Assembly (NCBI GenBank): GCA_028386065.3
Contig: JAKUCV010000331.1
Location: 2,188-66,187 of the forward strand
Source of the DNA: Turnera subulata
Taxonomy: Eukaryota; Streptophyta; Magnoliopsida; Malpighiales; Passifloraceae
DNA length: 64,000 nt
Reading direction: 5' to 3'
Each line of letters opens with the position of its first letter. The stretch's first letter is position 1. Below the pieces are notes generated by a model. The model did not search any database. It saw nothing but the letters and a program-made list of their open reading frames with translations, and was not told the origin of the DNA. The position numbers and the translations under genes are program-made. Below are positions 1-9,093 of the stretch, piece after piece.

Positions 1-643
1 CAATCTCGTATATGTTTAATCTTAGTTTCTTGATCCCCGAGTTAACTGTGTAAAACCGGATACTCATGATATCACCATATCACATAATCCGAGCGTGGCC
101 ACGCATTTAGCAGTTCAACTCTATCAAGAGGCCCATCTGATAATATACCCGTTATATGGGTTGGACGAATCCCATCTTGATCGATCAAAACCCACTACAC
201 ATTATGTCATATACCCAATGATTACCCTTACGTCTACTCAGTTACGAGTGACAAGGAATAATATCAAAGTATACGACTCATATGTTGGGAACCTTGATGA
301 TCTCAGGTCTGAGGACAACACATATAAGAACCACTAATGACAATCATATAACGTTCCATGTAGGGTTCTTATGTGGGTCGGTCCAGTCCACAAGTTCTCT
401 AACTTGTACCCGTATGTAGGATTCATATCTCATATAATTCTCAACATATGCTAGTCTTAATTTATTATTACAACCCATCCATAATAATAATCGACTAGGG
501 ACATTTAAGAAAATAAAATATTCTAGGGTTATAAATATGCGCAAGCGTTTATCTCATAAACATATTTATTGGAATAACCTTAATGTATTTACATGACTAT
601 GTACAATCATCCAATGATTGGCTTTTGGCATATTACACTAACA
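1..643 (-). mobile_element. Ty1/copia LTR, partial (cut by window edge)
   Basis: This matches, in the same orientation, the LTRs at 45504-46613 and 57371-58331, and the reverse complement of the LTR at 19989-21524. Shared blocks include the ATGCCCAAAAGCCAATC start region and the TATTTATAACCCTAG segment. The minus-strand LTR start (TGTTAGTG) is at 643. The bases right of 643 lack the GTGGGAGAT polypurine tract seen beside the 3' LTR at 46613, so this is a 5' LTR or a solo LTR inserted into the gypsy sequence that follows. The far end lies outside the window, so no target duplication can be tested. Confidence 0.85.
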
Positions 644-1540
644 GAGGATACCGATAGTGTGTTCATATTGAGGTTTGACTTTTAACAGTGATGTAATTGG
701 GAGTTTTGTTTATACTACTCTTGTTGAGGTTTAGGTTCACAAGTTAAATAGGGATATTGATAATGTTTGGGTCATAAGGCTAGATTTGTGAGCTTGTCTT
801 GGGCCATGTGAGTTAAATGACTAGAGTATAAAGTGTTGGAATGAACTTGTAATATTTGGGGTTCTTTATCCAAAGTAGTATGATGATCGGGGTGATTATG
901 GTTTGAGCGATAGATTCATAAGTTTGAGTTATGCAAGGATGTTTGGGTCTTGAGGAATCCAAGTTATAGTAGTATAATTATGACAATTCGGTAATGATCG
1001 GGTTCTAGTGCCTAAGGTATGATCCGGGATATATACTATTGTGGCTAAATTGGTGTGTGATAAAGGAATACTTTGAGGTTTTGAACATGAAATAGATCAT
1101 GGATTTTTGGTCTTGAGGTATTCATAATGGGAGTGATGATTTTGTTACTTAGGTAAAAATTTTTGGGTTCTGTTATCTGAGGATATGCTTAATGGATTAA
1201 AATATTGGATATATTTGGTTGAGTGATAATAAATGAAATGGTTTATGGATTCTGGTATTAATATTGTTGATGTCGATTGGATAAGACTCTTGGGTTAGTG
1301 CTTTGATCTTATGCTCTATTGATCATGTTGGCTAAAGTCGATGATTGACTTGGTATATCGGAGTTCTTGCTTGGAAAAGATAAACTTATGTGATTGATGG
1401 TCATAATTGTTCATTCTACTTTGTGGTTTTGGCCAACCGTACTTTGATATCGGATGATACTTGTTGTGTTAGTTAGGCACTTGGTTGCTTGACTTATTCT
1501 GTAAATTTCGAGGACGAAATTTTGTTAAATGGGGTAGAAC
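644..1540 (+). mobile_element. Chromovirus-like Ty3/gypsy, 3' internal noncoding relic
   Basis: No coding frame is visible. The stretch ends in TTCGAGGACGAAATTTTGTT followed by the purine tract GGGGTAGAAC (1531-1540), directly before an LTR. The reverse complement of 51173-52190 has the same end and resembles this stretch through much of its length. The GAGGACGAAATTT block followed by a TGTAAC LTR is typical of plant Tekay/Del-type chromoviruses; the lineage is inferred from that alone because no integrase or chromodomain is present. Confidence 0.7.
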
Positions 1541-2842
1541 TGTAACACCCCCAATTTTCAGTATTTAATTTCAATGGATTTTTCGAAATTTTCGAAATGT
1601 AATTTTCAATTCTACCCTTGCGAAATTTTCAAATTTTTGGTCGAGGAAATTAATTATTTTCTTGTAAATATTACAATTATTTGCCATTATTCTTTAATCG
1701 GGTTTGTTTTGGAATTTAATTGTGTTTTGGTGAAACACAGATTTTGACGTAGTTTGGTATGATATAGTTTGGTATGATACTACGCAGTTTTGGGGAGTCT
1801 AGTACATGAAACTCAAGGTTGGGCTGCGTTTTGACTGAGGGAAGAGGGTTGACCGCGCCTAAGACCAAAATGATGTCGTTTTGGTCCCGGCTGAATCAAC
1901 CCTAACCCTAGGGTATAAAATCCCTTATTTTCTCTCTCTCTCTCTCCTCTTTCCTCTCTACTTCTCTCTTTCCCGACGACCGGCAGCCACTCCCTTGCCT
2001 CTTCTTTTTCTCTTCCTCTTCCACCTTTCTTTTTTTTACTCAAACAACCGCCGCCATCCACCGCTCGAATCACCGCTACCGTTGCTCTTTGCTTCTCATT
2101 CCTTTGTGTGTTCTGGTTATGGGTTCCAAGCGGGAGGTCGAGGCGAGTTGCCTCGGGTTGTTGACGGAGAAGACGAAGCTAGGTATCGCCGCCGCCTGGT
2201 AAGCCTCGCCACCGTCCCCGCTCTTTGTTTCTTCTTCTTTTTCTTTGTTCTCTGTATTGATGTCGGGTCTGATGCCTTGTTGCCGGCAACGAGTGGACGG
2301 TGTTCGGTGGTGGGTTCGGTGTGTGCGTGGTGGTTTCTCCGGGCAGCGAGGTTGCAGGCCTGAGTTCTTGGTGTCGGGTTACACGCTATACTTGACCTGT
2401 GCATGATCGTGCTTTCTTTCCAGTGGACAGAGTCCGACGTTCTGTTTCTGTGTTCGATCTGAGCCCTTTAACGGGTAAGGTTCTGCATCTCTACTATTGT
2501 TTGGTTGGAGTTTGCTACTGGTCTTGTATGGGGCAGTGTTAGTTAATTTCTAGTAAGGTTCTAGCAACCATAAATCGCTTTTCTCTTCTTTCTTTAGATT
2601 TTGCAGGTTTTGATTTTCGGGTGAAATGTGTAGTTGAGAGTTGCTAGGCATAGAATGCTTGCTGGAGATTTAATTTGGGTATTGGTTGTCGTATTGTATA
2701 CTGACACTTAATGGCATAATAAGCAGCGTTCTTGAGCATTTCAATAATCTGAACCGGTGCATTGTTTTAAAAATGGTTTTCGGACAAACAGAAATTCCAA
2801 AAAATCCATTGAAATTAAATATTGAAAATTCAGGGCATTACA
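1541..2842 (+). mobile_element. Chromovirus-like gypsy 3' LTR
   Basis: The 1302-bp LTR starts TGTAACACCCCC and ends GGGCATTACA, giving TGTAA/TTACA ends. It follows a polypurine tract, so it is a 3' LTR of a plus-strand element whose 5' part is cut off by the copia LTR at 1-643 or lies outside the window. It contains a promoter (TATAAAA 1914-1920) followed by a CT-rich leader, which produces long spurious open frames. A related LTR in the other orientation is at 50221-51172. Confidence 0.8.
1865..1920 (+). promoter_or_regulatory. LTR promoter: degenerate ACGT-type palindrome plus TATA box
   Basis: CCAAAATGATGTCGTTTTGG (1865-1884) is a slightly decayed palindrome 29 bp before TATAAAA (1914-1920). 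The related minus-strand LTR has the perfect version (50828-50847) at a comparable place. The core resembles a bZIP-type GACGTC site; binding is inferred. Confidence 0.5.
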
Positions 2843-4002
2843 TTAGGACACCATGGGTGAGTAGTGCCTTGATTGGAAGAGGATGGTGAAGATATTTGGG
2901 ATGATGGATACATCACAAGGATAAAAATCTTAGTAGACAAGGAGATGGTGAAGACATTGGAAGTCATGGAGGTATCCTAAGGCGAAAGGTAGGAAGAAAG
3001 CAGAGGCAGTGACGAAGCATCAACTTAAGACACTGAGGTGACTTTGGGCCTTCTCGTGAGAGGAGATGTAAGCCCCAATATTTATGGCAGAAAAGGGGAG
3101 ATAGGATGACTTGGTTGGGCTTTTTTGTGAGAGGAGATACAAGTCTGAGTGTTCTCCTATGGAGGAAGATGTAAGCCACGATTTTTATTCACAAACCTAG
3201 TTGATGAGCCAAGGAGAGAAGTTGAGTTGAGGAACCGGGTTGATGAGCCAAGCCGAGGAGCCGAACTGATAAGCCAAGTTGATGAGCCATCATGAGAAGC
3301 TGAGTTGATGAACTGGGTTGATGAGCTGAGCCGAGGGGCCAAACTTATAAACCAAGTTGATGAACTGAGTCGGTGAGCCAAGTTGATGAGCTGAGTCGGT
3401 GAGCCAAGTTGATGAAATGGGTTGGGAAACCAAAGGGACTAGCCGAGTCGAGTTGTCAAATCAAGGTGTCGAGTTTGGAAGCCAAGAAACCGGGATGCGG
3501 AGCCGAGCCAAGCTAACGAGAATAGAGTACTAGAGTTGAGACAAACCAAGGGCGGCCTTCTCATGGGTTGAAACAAAAATCCAGATATGGGGAGAAGTAA
3601 TGAAGAACAGAGGAAGAAGATGAGATGAGGTAAGGTACGGTGAGGAGATAAGGAATGGGGAGAACTGATGTTTGGGCCTTCTTGTGAAAGGAGATGTAAG
3701 CCCCAGTATTTACAATAGGAGAGGTGAGATGAGGTGACCCGATTGGACCTTATTCAAGGACGGAGATGTAAACCCAGGTTTTTACTTGTATACCGAGTTG
3801 ATGGGCCAAGACGAGGGGCTGAGAGAAGAACCATACGATGGGGGACCGAACTCATAAGTCGAGCTGATGAGTCAAGCTGGGGTATCGAGTGGAGACATTG
3901 CCATTGGGCCTTTTCAATTGAACAAGAAGCGAGCTCAACAATTGGAAAACACTGAAGATGGGAGTGAGAACGATGATTGAGGCATGATGAGAAGACAATG
4001 GG
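2843..4002 (+). mobile_element. Tat/Ogre-like gypsy 3' noncoding region, left part
   Basis: No gene is visible. The stretch is made of degenerate repeats: GAGGAGATGTAAGCCCCA-type units near 3060, 3165, 3690 and 3763, and GAGTTGATGAGCCAAG units. It is split from 12030-16197 by the insertion of the SIRE-type element; the target duplication ATGGG is at 3998-4002 and 12030-12034. Together the two parts lead into the polypurine tract and LTR at 16198. Confidence 0.55.
3190..3480 (+). repeat. Degenerate short tandem repeat, GTTGATGAGCCAAG units
   Basis: Units of about 18-22 bp built on GTTGATGAGCCAAG alternate with GCCGAGGAGCCGAA-like variants. Unit length and sequence vary. There is no coding potential; open frames here are by-products of the repeat. 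Confidence 0.6.
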
Positions 4003-4303
4003 TGTTAGGACTAATGCTTCCATGTTTCATTTCAGGGTTTTGATAATGACAAACTAACCAAAGCTCCATTCATGAATTCATTCCTTGAAGAAAGCAAAAA
4101 AGACATCAATCAATCAAGCACAAATCTAAGACAAAGGAGTACAAGATTTGAAGCAACAAGGATGAAGATATATAGAGAGTTCATCTATAGGAAATCCTTG
4201 TAAATGGTAACTCAAATATTCCAAGTTAATGCTCAAACCAAAAATCATTTTCCTCATGCATTTCAGAAATCATGTAAGTCATAAAACTAGTTTTTGAGTC
4301 CTA

Positions 4304-4763
4304 AACATCGATGTTCTGAGAACAACATCGATGTTGCATCAAGTCGATTTTAAAATCTTTTTGGCAGTAGCAAGAAAACATCGATGTTGGCTTATAAAAC
4401 ATCGATGTTCTTGTGACCGTTGGTCACAACATCGATGTTTACAATCCAACATCGATGTTCATGAAAACTTGTCTTTGAAATAAAATTTTGCCGAAGCCAA
4501 AAAACATCGATGTTGGCCAATTAAACATCGATGTTGCACAAAACATCGATGTTTCATTTTCCAACATCGATGTTCTGGCAAAGACCCTTTTTCATCATAT
4601 TTTTGCGAAGCCAAAAAACATCGATGTTGCGATGAAGAACATCGATGTTGTGTATGAAAACATCGATGTTCTAAAATGCAACATCGATGTTTTACTAGCC
4701 GTTGGCTCAATTATTTAAATGCAACGGCTAAACATCGATGTTCTTGATCAAAACATCGATGTT
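4304..4763 (+). promoter_or_regulatory. U3 array of 16 AACATCGATGTT palindromes
   Basis: Perfect 12-bp palindromes start at 4304, 4324, 4377, 4398, 4428, 4448, 4503, 4524, 4542, 4563, 4617, 4638, 4659, 4680, 4731 and 4752. They form eight pairs spaced 20 or 21 bp start to start. The 8-9-bp spacers within pairs differ in sequence, so the 12-mer itself is what is kept. The array ends about 100 bp before the TATA box. The role (protein binding or RNA folding) is unknown. Confidence 0.9.
4696..4730 (+). promoter_or_regulatory. TAGCCGTTG/CAACGGCTA inverted repeat in U3
   Basis: A perfect 9-bp inverted repeat (4696-4704 and 4722-4730) sits between the last two dodecamer pairs. The arms contain AACGG, the core of MYB/MSA-type sites. 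The same arms recur at 8910-8936 upstream of the internal TATA box. Confidence 0.6.
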
Positions 4764-4859
4764 GTGCCGTTATGGGCAGAAACCTTTTTCAGACAAACAT
4801 GCTAAACTTTCATAAAGGTTTCAGAAATTGTTCCCAATGATCATATGCATCTTTTAGAC

Positions 4860-4867
4860 TATAAATA
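4860..4867 (+). promoter_or_regulatory. LTR TATA box
   Basis: TATAAATA in the context GACTATAAATAGAGG, a strong plant TATA context; the same sequence is in the 3' LTR at 11459-11466. It probably drives the genomic and gag transcript. Confidence 0.75.
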
Positions 4868-5431
4868 GAGGCCTTAAACCTCATTTTCAGATTGATCAAC
4901 TCACATCTACATTCAAGCATTCTTTGAAAATCATTCAACAAATTTTTGAGCTATAACTTGTGAGAATTCTGAGTTGTTCAATAGAGCTTTCCTTTGTACT
5001 CATATCCACTCTATTAGAGAGTTTTGCTTGAGAGATTGTAAGTGTTATTCATACACCACAAGGGAGGATTGTTCCCTTGAGAGAAGCCTTAAGGTGTGGT
5101 ATCCTTAAGCAAGAGAGTAGGATTCTTGTGATTAGAAATCCTAGAAAGTCTTGAAGTGAGGTATCTTCAAGCAAGTATATTGAGGTTCATGTGACTTGAA
5201 CTCTCAGGTTGTAACGGTTTGTTAAGCACCCGTAAGCTTAACATAGATAGTGAAATCTTCAAGTGAGACTTGAAGGGCTGGATTAGCCACACTAGTAGAG
5301 TGTGTGTGAACCAGGATAAATCTCTTGTGTCCTTCATTCTTTTAATTCCGCATTCAATTCCTGCTTATTTCGTTTTTATTCGATTATCGCTATTCACCCC
5401 CCCTCTAGCGAAGGGTCATTGTTCTAACAAT

Positions 5432-5444
5432 TGGTAGCGGAGCC
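5432..5444 (+). other. Primer-binding site, initiator tRNA-Met type
   Basis: TGGTAGCGGAGCC starts three bases after the LTR end. It matches the plant initiator tRNA-Met 3' end complement (TGGTATCAGAGCC) except at two positions, and is identical to the site at 21526-21538. Confidence 0.85.
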
Positions 5445-5484
5445 TAACTCTCTGAAAAACTTAACCGTTTGAGAGGTATTATCC

Positions 5485-6702
5485 ATGGCTTTTTCAAGTA
5501 ATGTGTTTGCAGGAAACAATGAAGGACAGTCCGTCACCCGTCCACCATTGCTCAATGGCGCCAACTATACATATTGGAAGGAGAGGATGAGAGTCTTTAT
5601 TCAATCCAACAACTTCACTCTCTGGCGGACAATAAAGAACGGAGATCAAATTCCGACAAAGAGAGTTGGTGAAATTATGGTGACTAAGACGGAAGAGGAG
5701 TATAATGCCGAGGACGTCAAGAAAGTTCAAAACAACTTCATGGCAATCAACATACTCCATTGTGCACTTAATCAAGAAGATTACCAGATGATTTCACGAT
5801 GCACTACCGCCAAGGACATTTGGGATATGCTGGAAGTCACCTATGAGGTAACAGAAAGTGATGATGAAACGAACTTCCAATGCCTCATGGCAAAGGAAGA
5901 AGAAGCAGAAGAGGTAAGTGATTCTGAACCTTCTAACCATGATGAATTGCAAAACGCTTTTAATGAATTGTATGCTGAATATATTAAAATCTCTAAGATT
6001 CATTTAAAGCAAAAGAAACATATTGCTTCATTAGAAAAGAATCTAGAAGAGCTTACCTGTGAAAATGATAAATTGAAGGAAGAAAATAGGATTCTAGGCA
6101 TGCCCAAAGAATGTGAATCATGTAAATCACTATATGAACAAGTCACAGAACTTGAAAGAAAAACTAAGGAGTGTTCCTCATGCAATTCTTTGAATGAACA
6201 AAATGAAAAGTTATTATGTGAAAATGAAAAGCTTAGAGAAGAAAACAAGTTTTATGGGAAGAAGAGTGCTAACAAACCGGATAACTTAGAATGCACGACA
6301 TGTAAACCCTTAAAGAAGCAAGTTGAAAATCTTGAGGCAACATTAAAGAAATTTAGCACCCCTCAGAAAAATTTAAATTCTATGCTAAACAATTTGCAAT
6401 CAACTAAACATGGAATAGGTTTTAGAAACGAACCTAAAAGAACTAAAATCGAGCCTAGGAAGCATAAGGTTCAACCCAAGGGTCACCATGTTAGTAAAGT
6501 GCACAAATATGGACAGCATAATTATTATCAACCTAGATGGATGCACAATCCAAATGTTATTTGCCATTACTGTAATAGAGTAGGACATATTGCTCCTGCT
6601 TGTTTTACTAGGCATAGACATTGGACTCGAAGTGAAGCCTATTGTCATCATGTCCCTAACACTCAAGGACCCAAAGAAATTTGGGTACCAAAAACCCATT
6701 GA
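5485..6702 (+). CDS. gag: Gag-like protein of SIRE-type copia (405 aa, internally shortened)
   Basis: Gag forms the particle and binds the RNA. Residues about 19-120 resemble the start of a UBN2/copia gag domain (LLNGANYTYWKERM, then TAKDIWDMLEVTYE). The frame then passes directly to an acidic segment (ESDDETNFQCLMA) and a long charged heptad-rich region (about 150-320) likely to form coiled coil. A zinc knuckle CHYCNRVGHIAPAC (CX2CX4HX4C, about 360-373) lies near the end, and the last residues GPKEIWVPKTH resemble the stretch just before protease in SIRE-type polyproteins. Compared with that family the rest of UBN2 seems deleted. The start ATG at 5485 follows the PBS by about 40 bp. The frame is fully open. 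Confidence 0.85.
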   Translation: MAFSSNVFAGNNEGQSVTRPPLLNGANYTYWKERMRVFIQSNNFTLWRTIKNGDQIPTKRVGEIMVTKTEEEYNAEDVKKVQNNFMAINILHCALNQEDYQMISRCTTAKDIWDMLEVTYEVTESDDETNFQCLMAKEEEAEEVSDSEPSNHDELQNAFNELYAEYIKISKIHLKQKKHIASLEKNLEELTCENDKLKEENRILGMPKECESCKSLYEQVTELERKTKECSSCNSLNEQNEKLLCENEKLREENKFYGKKSANKPDNLECTTCKPLKKQVENLEATLKKFSTPQKNLNSMLNNLQSTKHGIGFRNEPKRTKIEPRKHKVQPKGHHVSKVHKYGQHNYYQPRWMHNPNVICHYCNRVGHIAPACFTRHRHWTRSEAYCHHVPNTQGPKEIWVPKTH

Positions 6703-7138
6703 TCTGTTTTTGCAGGTGTGCTTGAAGGCATCAAGTGTACTTTAGTACCTTGATTGCGGATGCTCCAAGCACATAATCAAAGAAGCATCCAAATTCCTAG
6801 TTGATTCTTGGGAATAAGCAAGCCGAGACAGAAAAACATCGATGTTTAGGTGCCAAACATCGATGTTGAGTGGACTTCAACTAGTATCATTCCCAACCGG
6901 CAGCATGAAACATCGATGTTTAGTATCAAAACATCGATGTGCAGGTAAGTACTCTAAACTTACTAAATTATTAACTTTGATGATTTGCGGTTCATGACAA
7001 TTTCATCATACAAACAAACTAGAGTTTATTGATGTTCATATATTACAATCATACTTGATAACATATCTTACAAAGACACATCTGAATAAAAACTTGTTAC
7101 ACGCTCACACTAATTCATATGCTTATTACAATGTGCCT
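6703..7138 (+). other. Noncoding spacer with two dodecamer pairs and a splice-donor-like site
   Basis: No ORF is supported. AACATCGATGTT copies start at 6835, 6856, 6909 and 6930 (the last ends in G instead of T), again 21 bp apart. CAG|GTAAGT, a perfect plant 5' splice donor consensus, follows at 6942-6950, and a TTTTTGCAG acceptor-like tract lies near 6708. The pair plus donor is repeated at 8447-8488. Confidence 0.55.
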
Positions 7139-7465
7139 CTAACGATTGGGTTCAACTGTTACAGAAAAGCCATTAGGGGTATTAACTATATTAACCCTAA
7201 TATAATGACTCCAACCAAACCACATTCCACCCGAGTTGTTCTGGCCAGGAAGCTCGAACCGTTGTGTTGGTGGAAAGCGAAGAGGGATAGCTCCGTGATT
7301 TCCGGTTTGCTGCCATTGAGTCTCGGTAAGCAGAACCATATTGGGTTTGTATTGGTTCTTCAGGTCTCGCAGGATTCGGACAAAATCTTGGGAACGTGCT
7401 GTGATGCCCTTGCAGTTCCACACCAAAAGGCGAATCTTTGGCCAAGTGGGCGCTACTCCAGTTGC
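7139..7465 (-). pseudogene. LINE endonuclease N-terminal fragment captured in the element
   Basis: The minus-strand frame reads LLVWNCKGITARSQDFVRIL, then PNMVLLTET and NNSGGMWFGW, the order and spacing seen at the start of L1-type LINE ORF2 endonuclease (EEP fold: catalytic N in WNC, E in TET, SGG block). It stops after about 105 residues with no reverse transcriptase or poly-A tail, so it is an internal piece rather than a normal 5'-truncated LINE insertion. It lies where pol should be, in antisense orientation. Confidence 0.7.
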
Positions 7466-7822
7466 TCAAGGAATGCTCTGAGCTGTCATAGTAATTTGGT
7501 AATGACCGCCCTCGTTCAATGTCTGGTAGGCTGGTACCAACTGAAGCTCCTGAAATTTTTCAGAAATAAAAAACATGGTGGAGTTAGCCGTACCATAGTA
7601 GGAAGCTCGCAGAGTTTGTTGATGATCCAGGAATATGACTTCCTTCATAGGGGTAATAAAGAATCGGGACGAATAGACTTCGTCTACAAAGACAAGGCGA
7701 GGAATTCTTCCTAGCTCCTCTGGCAATGGCCCCTGTGGCTCATTCACGATACTGAAGGACAACCGATTTCTCCTTCCTACGTTTGCACCTTCAACGAAAA
7801 AGACGGAGGAAGGGGCATGCAT
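7466..7822 (-). CDS. Unrecognised 118-aa ORF joined to the LINE fragment
   Basis: The minus-strand ORF begins ATG at 7822 and ends TGA at 7466. It is in the same frame as the endonuclease-like segment, which continues directly past the stop. I recognise no domain. It may be the upstream part of the captured LINE (end of ORF1) or another captured fragment. A T-rich untranslated stretch follows its ATG side (7823-7880). Confidence 0.3.
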   Translation of the reverse strand: MHAPSSVFFVEGANVGRRNRLSFSIVNEPQGPLPEELGRIPRLVFVDEVYSSRFFITPMKEVIFLDHQQTLRASYYGTANSTMFFISEKFQELQLVPAYQTLNEGGHYQITMTAQSIP

Positions 7823-8382
7823 TTTCTCTTTATTTTTAATTTTTTACTAATCTCTCTTTCTTTGAAGTTAGCTTATAGTTTTTTCTGTCTAATGAGCTTA
7901 ATCCCTGTCTTTTATAGAACCAAGTGTGCGGTGTCATTCTTCCAAGGGCAGACCCCTACCACACCTGGCAGAGCTTAAGAGATTCTCCGCCAAATAGAAA
8001 CGCCAAGTTCATTATTACTAACCTCCAATTTTGTAGCTAATCAAATATCTGCTTTGTTGAAAATTCAGGCCTAAATTGCATTATTGATCCGACACGGGAT
8101 TTACTGTCCATTTAGCTAGGTATCGGAGACTATCAAAGTCCAACCGACAAGACAATTTCTCGAGCCCGGTGCACTGACGACAAGAAGAAAATGTCTCTTA
8201 GTGGCAGAGGGATACTTACCATCTCTTGAAATTGTTACAACATCTTTCATCTCCATAACTCGTGTATTATCCATTGCTAATTTGAGCACCCGAGGCTCTA
8301 CTAAATCTGTTTTGTAGGGACAGCTCGATTCGGACGACAAGCACAGTTGAACAAGCAAGGACCTTACTAAGCAAATAGCGAA
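7823..8382. other. Noncoding spacer
   Basis: No gene, repeat array or RNA is recognised. It separates the captured fragment from the internal palindrome array. Confidence 0.4.
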
Positions 8383-8896
8383 AACATCGATGTTCCGCTG
8401 ACCAACATCGATGTTGGATGCATCACACAAGTGGCAGAATGACAAAAACATCGATGTTTAGTATCGAAACATCGATGTTCAGGTAAGTCTTTCAAATTCT
8501 TCCTCATAACATCGATGTTCAAAACACCAAACATCGATGTTTGCACGTATGAGTTGATTTTCAAAAATGTCGAGTGCTAAAAACATCGATGTTTTTGACA
8601 CCAACATCGATGTTTAACCATAGTGCTTAACCATCAGATTGGCAGTATACCAAAAACATCGATGTTTTCGTACAAACATCGATGTTTGCAAAAATGGGTC
8701 TTTTAGCCGAGAGCAAAAAACATCGATGTTTCAGTTAAAACATCGATGTTGGGAAGTTACCGTTTAAAAATATAGCCGTTGGTCCCAAAAACATCGATGT
8801 TCTCTGAAAAACATCGATGTTGGAACGTTACAGTTTTAAAAAATATAGCCGTTGGGGAGCCTCAACATCGATGTTTTGGGTGAAAACATCGATGTT
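8383..8896 (+). promoter_or_regulatory. Internal array of 16 AACATCGATGTT palindromes
   Basis: Perfect copies start at 8383/8404, 8447/8468, 8508/8530, 8582/8603, 8655/8675, 8719/8739, 8790/8810 and 8864/8885: eight pairs spaced 20-22 bp, recurring every 61-74 bp. Spacers within pairs differ from each other and from those in the LTR array. Segments between pairs often carry TGGCAG. The array ends 54 bp before a TATA box, mirroring the LTR layout. Confidence 0.9.
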
Positions 8897-8909
8897 GTGT
8901 CGTTAAAAA

Positions 8910-8957
8910 CTAGCCGTTACTGCTCACAACGGCTAGCTTTTTGGCTCCTCTATAAAA
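8910..8957 (+). promoter_or_regulatory. Internal promoter: CTAGCCGTT/AACGGCTAG inverted repeat plus TATA box
   Basis: A perfect inverted repeat (8910-8918, 8928-8936) is followed by TATAAAA (8951-8957). A CT-rich leader of about 110 bp then runs to the ATG at 9094, which has the good context ACCATGGCT. The arms are those found upstream of the LTR TATA box at 4696-4730. This suggests a separate transcript for the second ORF. Confidence 0.65.
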
Positions 8958-9093
8958 ACTCAAACTTTTTCTTCTCCTTCTCACCTACAATCTGATTTCT
9001 TTCATCCTATTACAATCTCCATACAACTTCTTTTCCTCTCTTGTCCATTTACACTCCTCCTTTTCCCAAACTCTTCTCCTTACCATACACACC

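Larger units (their letters stand above)
4003..5429 (+). mobile_element. 5' LTR of SIRE-type element
   Basis: The 1427-bp LTR begins TGTTAGGACTAATG and ends GTTCTAACA. U3 carries 16 copies of AACATCGATGTT (4304-4763). A TATA box at 4860-4867 marks the likely promoter, followed by a long R/U5 region. The partner is 10600-12029 (1430 bp). Differences by eye are scattered single bases and two small indels. Confidence 0.93.

Noticed and set aside
1813..2404. Overlapping ORFs of 86-160 aa on both strands
   Set aside because: CT-rich LTR leader; low-complexity products, no family match.
4459..4718. Short ORFs on both strands with repeated HRCF or NIDV peptides (also 11056-11315 and 8367-8564)
   Set aside because: They are translations of the AACATCGATGTT array; both strands and both LTRs give them, with no start context or homology.
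4304..4763. CRISPR-like array
   Set aside because: Repeats are only 12 bp and palindromic, spacers 8-9 bp within pairs, and the context is a plant LTR.
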